A stretch of DNA of 5,509 nt from the NCBI GenBank assembly GCA_020629355.1, contig JAHDDM010000097.1, positions 1 to 5,509 on the forward strand, written 5' to 3'. The notes beneath the pieces were generated by a model. The model saw only the letters and a list, made by a program, of their open reading frames with translations, made no database searches and had not been told where the DNA came from. This stretch comes from Rhodospirillaceae bacterium. GTDB taxonomy: Bacteria; Pseudomonadota; Alphaproteobacteria; JABSOH01. Below, piece by piece: positions 4,650-5,509 of the stretch (position 1 is its first letter; each line of letters opens with the position of its first letter). The position numbers and the translations under genes were made by a program.

Positions 4650-5509
4650 ATGCAAACTTATCAAAAATGGCTGCCGTTTCAGGGTGGTTTTTATGATCCA
4701 GAAGCCAAAAACTTTGCGATCCCGCCAGTCTGGAATAAGGTCAAGGAATTTGGCGACAATGGTCTCGCCCCTGTGACCAAAGACGGCTACTGGGGCTATA
4801 TCAATACCGAAGGTGATCTGGCTATCCCGCTAAAATACGAGAATGCTTGGCCACCTACCCACGGCTTAGCACTCGTCGAGCGCAAAGAGCGTTATGGTTA
4901 TATTGATTCTGCTGGTAAAGCTGTGATCCCGATAAAACTGGATGATGCTTGGGTTTTTGGGTCGGGAGGCTTAGCAGTGATCGAGCGTAAGGAAAAACAA
5001 GGTCTTATCGATACTGAGGGTAAAACTGTTATTCCGCTTGAGTACGATGTCGTGCTGAATTTTACCGATCATGGTCTCGCGACAGTATCGAAGAATGGTA
5101 AATGGGGCTACATCAATATCAAAAACGAGGCCGTGATCCCGATTCAGTTCAGTGATGCCGACAATTTCACCCAATCTGGCCTTGCGCCAGTGCAGCAGAA
5201 GAATAAATGGGGATTTATCAATCTACAGGGCGAGATGGTGATTCCGCCACAATTTTCTGATGTGCTCAGTTTTGGTAACCATGACCTTGCGGTGGTTAAA
5301 CAAAAGCGCAAATGGGGCTATATTGATACCAAAGGCGAGATTGTGATTCCGGTACAATATTCTGAGGCTTGGAGCTTTGACGATCATGGACTGGCGATTG
5401 TCGAGTGTTGCACCCCAAAAGGCGAATACCTGTACGGCTTTATCAACAGGGCTGGTGAAGAAGTTATTCCGCTCAAATACAGTAATGTCTGGGATTTTGC
5501 GCCGAATGG
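4650..5509 (+). CDS. WG-repeat protein (3' end beyond the window)
   Basis: The frame from ATG 4650 is open for 286 complete codons plus a final GG, and runs off the window. It is almost entirely tandem WG repeats (KWG/WG_beta_rep type). After a degenerate first half-repeat (residues 14-37), units begin at residues 38, 72, 107, 142, 177, 212 and 247: one of 34 residues, then exactly 35 each, with the last cut off. Each unit reads GLAxV, then a basic stretch, W-G-Y-I-(N/D), a Gly-(Glu/Lys) turn, VIP, and an aromatic-rich end before the next GLA. WG is canonical in units 1, 4, 5 and 6 (Trp48, Trp152, Trp187, Trp222), YG in 2 and 7, and QG in 3. Unit 7 carries about five extra residues around CCTPKG (253-258). 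There is no signal peptide or membrane segment, so a cytoplasmic beta-rich repeat scaffold is likely. The function of such proteins is generally unknown, and a C-terminal domain may lie outside the window. Confidence 0.88.
   Translation, partial: MQTYQKWLPFQGGFYDPEAKNFAIPPVWNKVKEFGDNGLAPVTKDGYWGYINTEGDLAIPLKYENAWPPTHGLALVERKERYGYIDSAGKAVIPIKLDDAWVFGSGGLAVIERKEKQGLIDTEGKTVIPLEYDVVLNFTDHGLATVSKNGKWGYINIKNEAVIPIQFSDADNFTQSGLAPVQQKNKWGFINLQGEMVIPPQFSDVLSFGNHDLAVVKQKRKWGYIDTKGEIVIPVQYSEAWSFDDHGLAIVECCTPKGEYLYGFINRAGEEVIPLKYSNVWDFAPN
4761..5509 (+). repeat. Tandem 105-bp coding repeats (WG units)
   Basis: Units start at 4761, 4863, 4968, 5073, 5178, 5283 and 5388. The first is 102 bp, the next five are 105 bp, and the last is incomplete. 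They are diverged at the DNA level, and only short stretches such as AAATGGGG and GTGATCCCGAT recur. The array therefore looks old and maintained by selection on the protein rather than recently amplified. Confidence 0.8.

Noticed and set aside
4578..4664. N-terminal extension of the acyl-CoA ligase to ATG 4664 (29 extra residues) or ATG 4604
   Set aside because: The extra residues do not resemble the family's N-terminus, neither upstream ATG has a ribosome site, and the longer form overlaps the start of the divergent WG-repeat gene. ATG 4577 has an AAGAG at good spacing.
4971..5174. 67-codon minus-strand frame opposite the WG-repeat gene
   Set aside because: It lies antisense to the periodic repeats and has no start signal or recognisable family.
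4761..5509. 105-bp tandem periodicity considered as a CRISPR array or satellite
   Set aside because: The period is a protein repeat in one open frame, units differ throughout at the DNA level, and there are no identical repeats separated by unique spacers.

Overview
The window looks like a chromosomal segment of a Gram-negative proteobacterium, most likely an alphaproteobacterium. The basis is the close packing of an exported M48/TPR protease, sfsA and map, the type of map protein (no N-terminal extension), and an acyl-CoA ligase whose N-terminus reads like alphaproteobacterial homologues. This placement is inference from family resemblance; no database search was possible. Base composition looks close to half GC by eye and was not computed. 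No mobile element, tRNA, rRNA or CRISPR array was seen.

Layout. Positions 1-45 (minus) hold the first 15 codons of a gene that leaves the window and probably starts with a signal peptide or membrane segment. Divergent from it, 74-2915 (plus) is a tight three-gene unit: a BepA-like periplasmic zinc metalloprotease with C-terminal TPRs, the nuclease SfsA, and type I methionine aminopeptidase. The protease and sfsA overlap by 4 nt. The sfsA-map junction is either a 4-nt overlap (TTG start) or an 8-nt gap (ATG start). Positions 2917-2959 hold an elaborate palindrome that fills the gap between map and the convergent gene. Positions 2955-4577 (minus) encode an AMP-forming acyl-CoA ligase. A 72-nt divergent intergenic region (4578-4649) carries a perfect 11-bp inverted repeat. 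Positions 4650-5509 (plus) encode a WG-repeat protein that runs off the right edge.

How the genes work together. The left unit mixes envelope quality control (protease), nucleic-acid processing (SfsA) and N-terminal Met removal from new proteins (Map). They share transcription and probably translational coupling, but no single pathway is evident. The ligase activates a carboxylic acid to its CoA thioester, probably a fatty acid. Its divergent WG-repeat neighbour has no known function, and the dyad between them is the best candidate for shared control.

The housekeeping genes are ordinary. The observations most worth a second look are three perfect 11-bp-arm inverted repeats (inside map, after map, and between the ligase and the WG gene) and the WG-repeat protein itself. 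Nothing here proves a new system.
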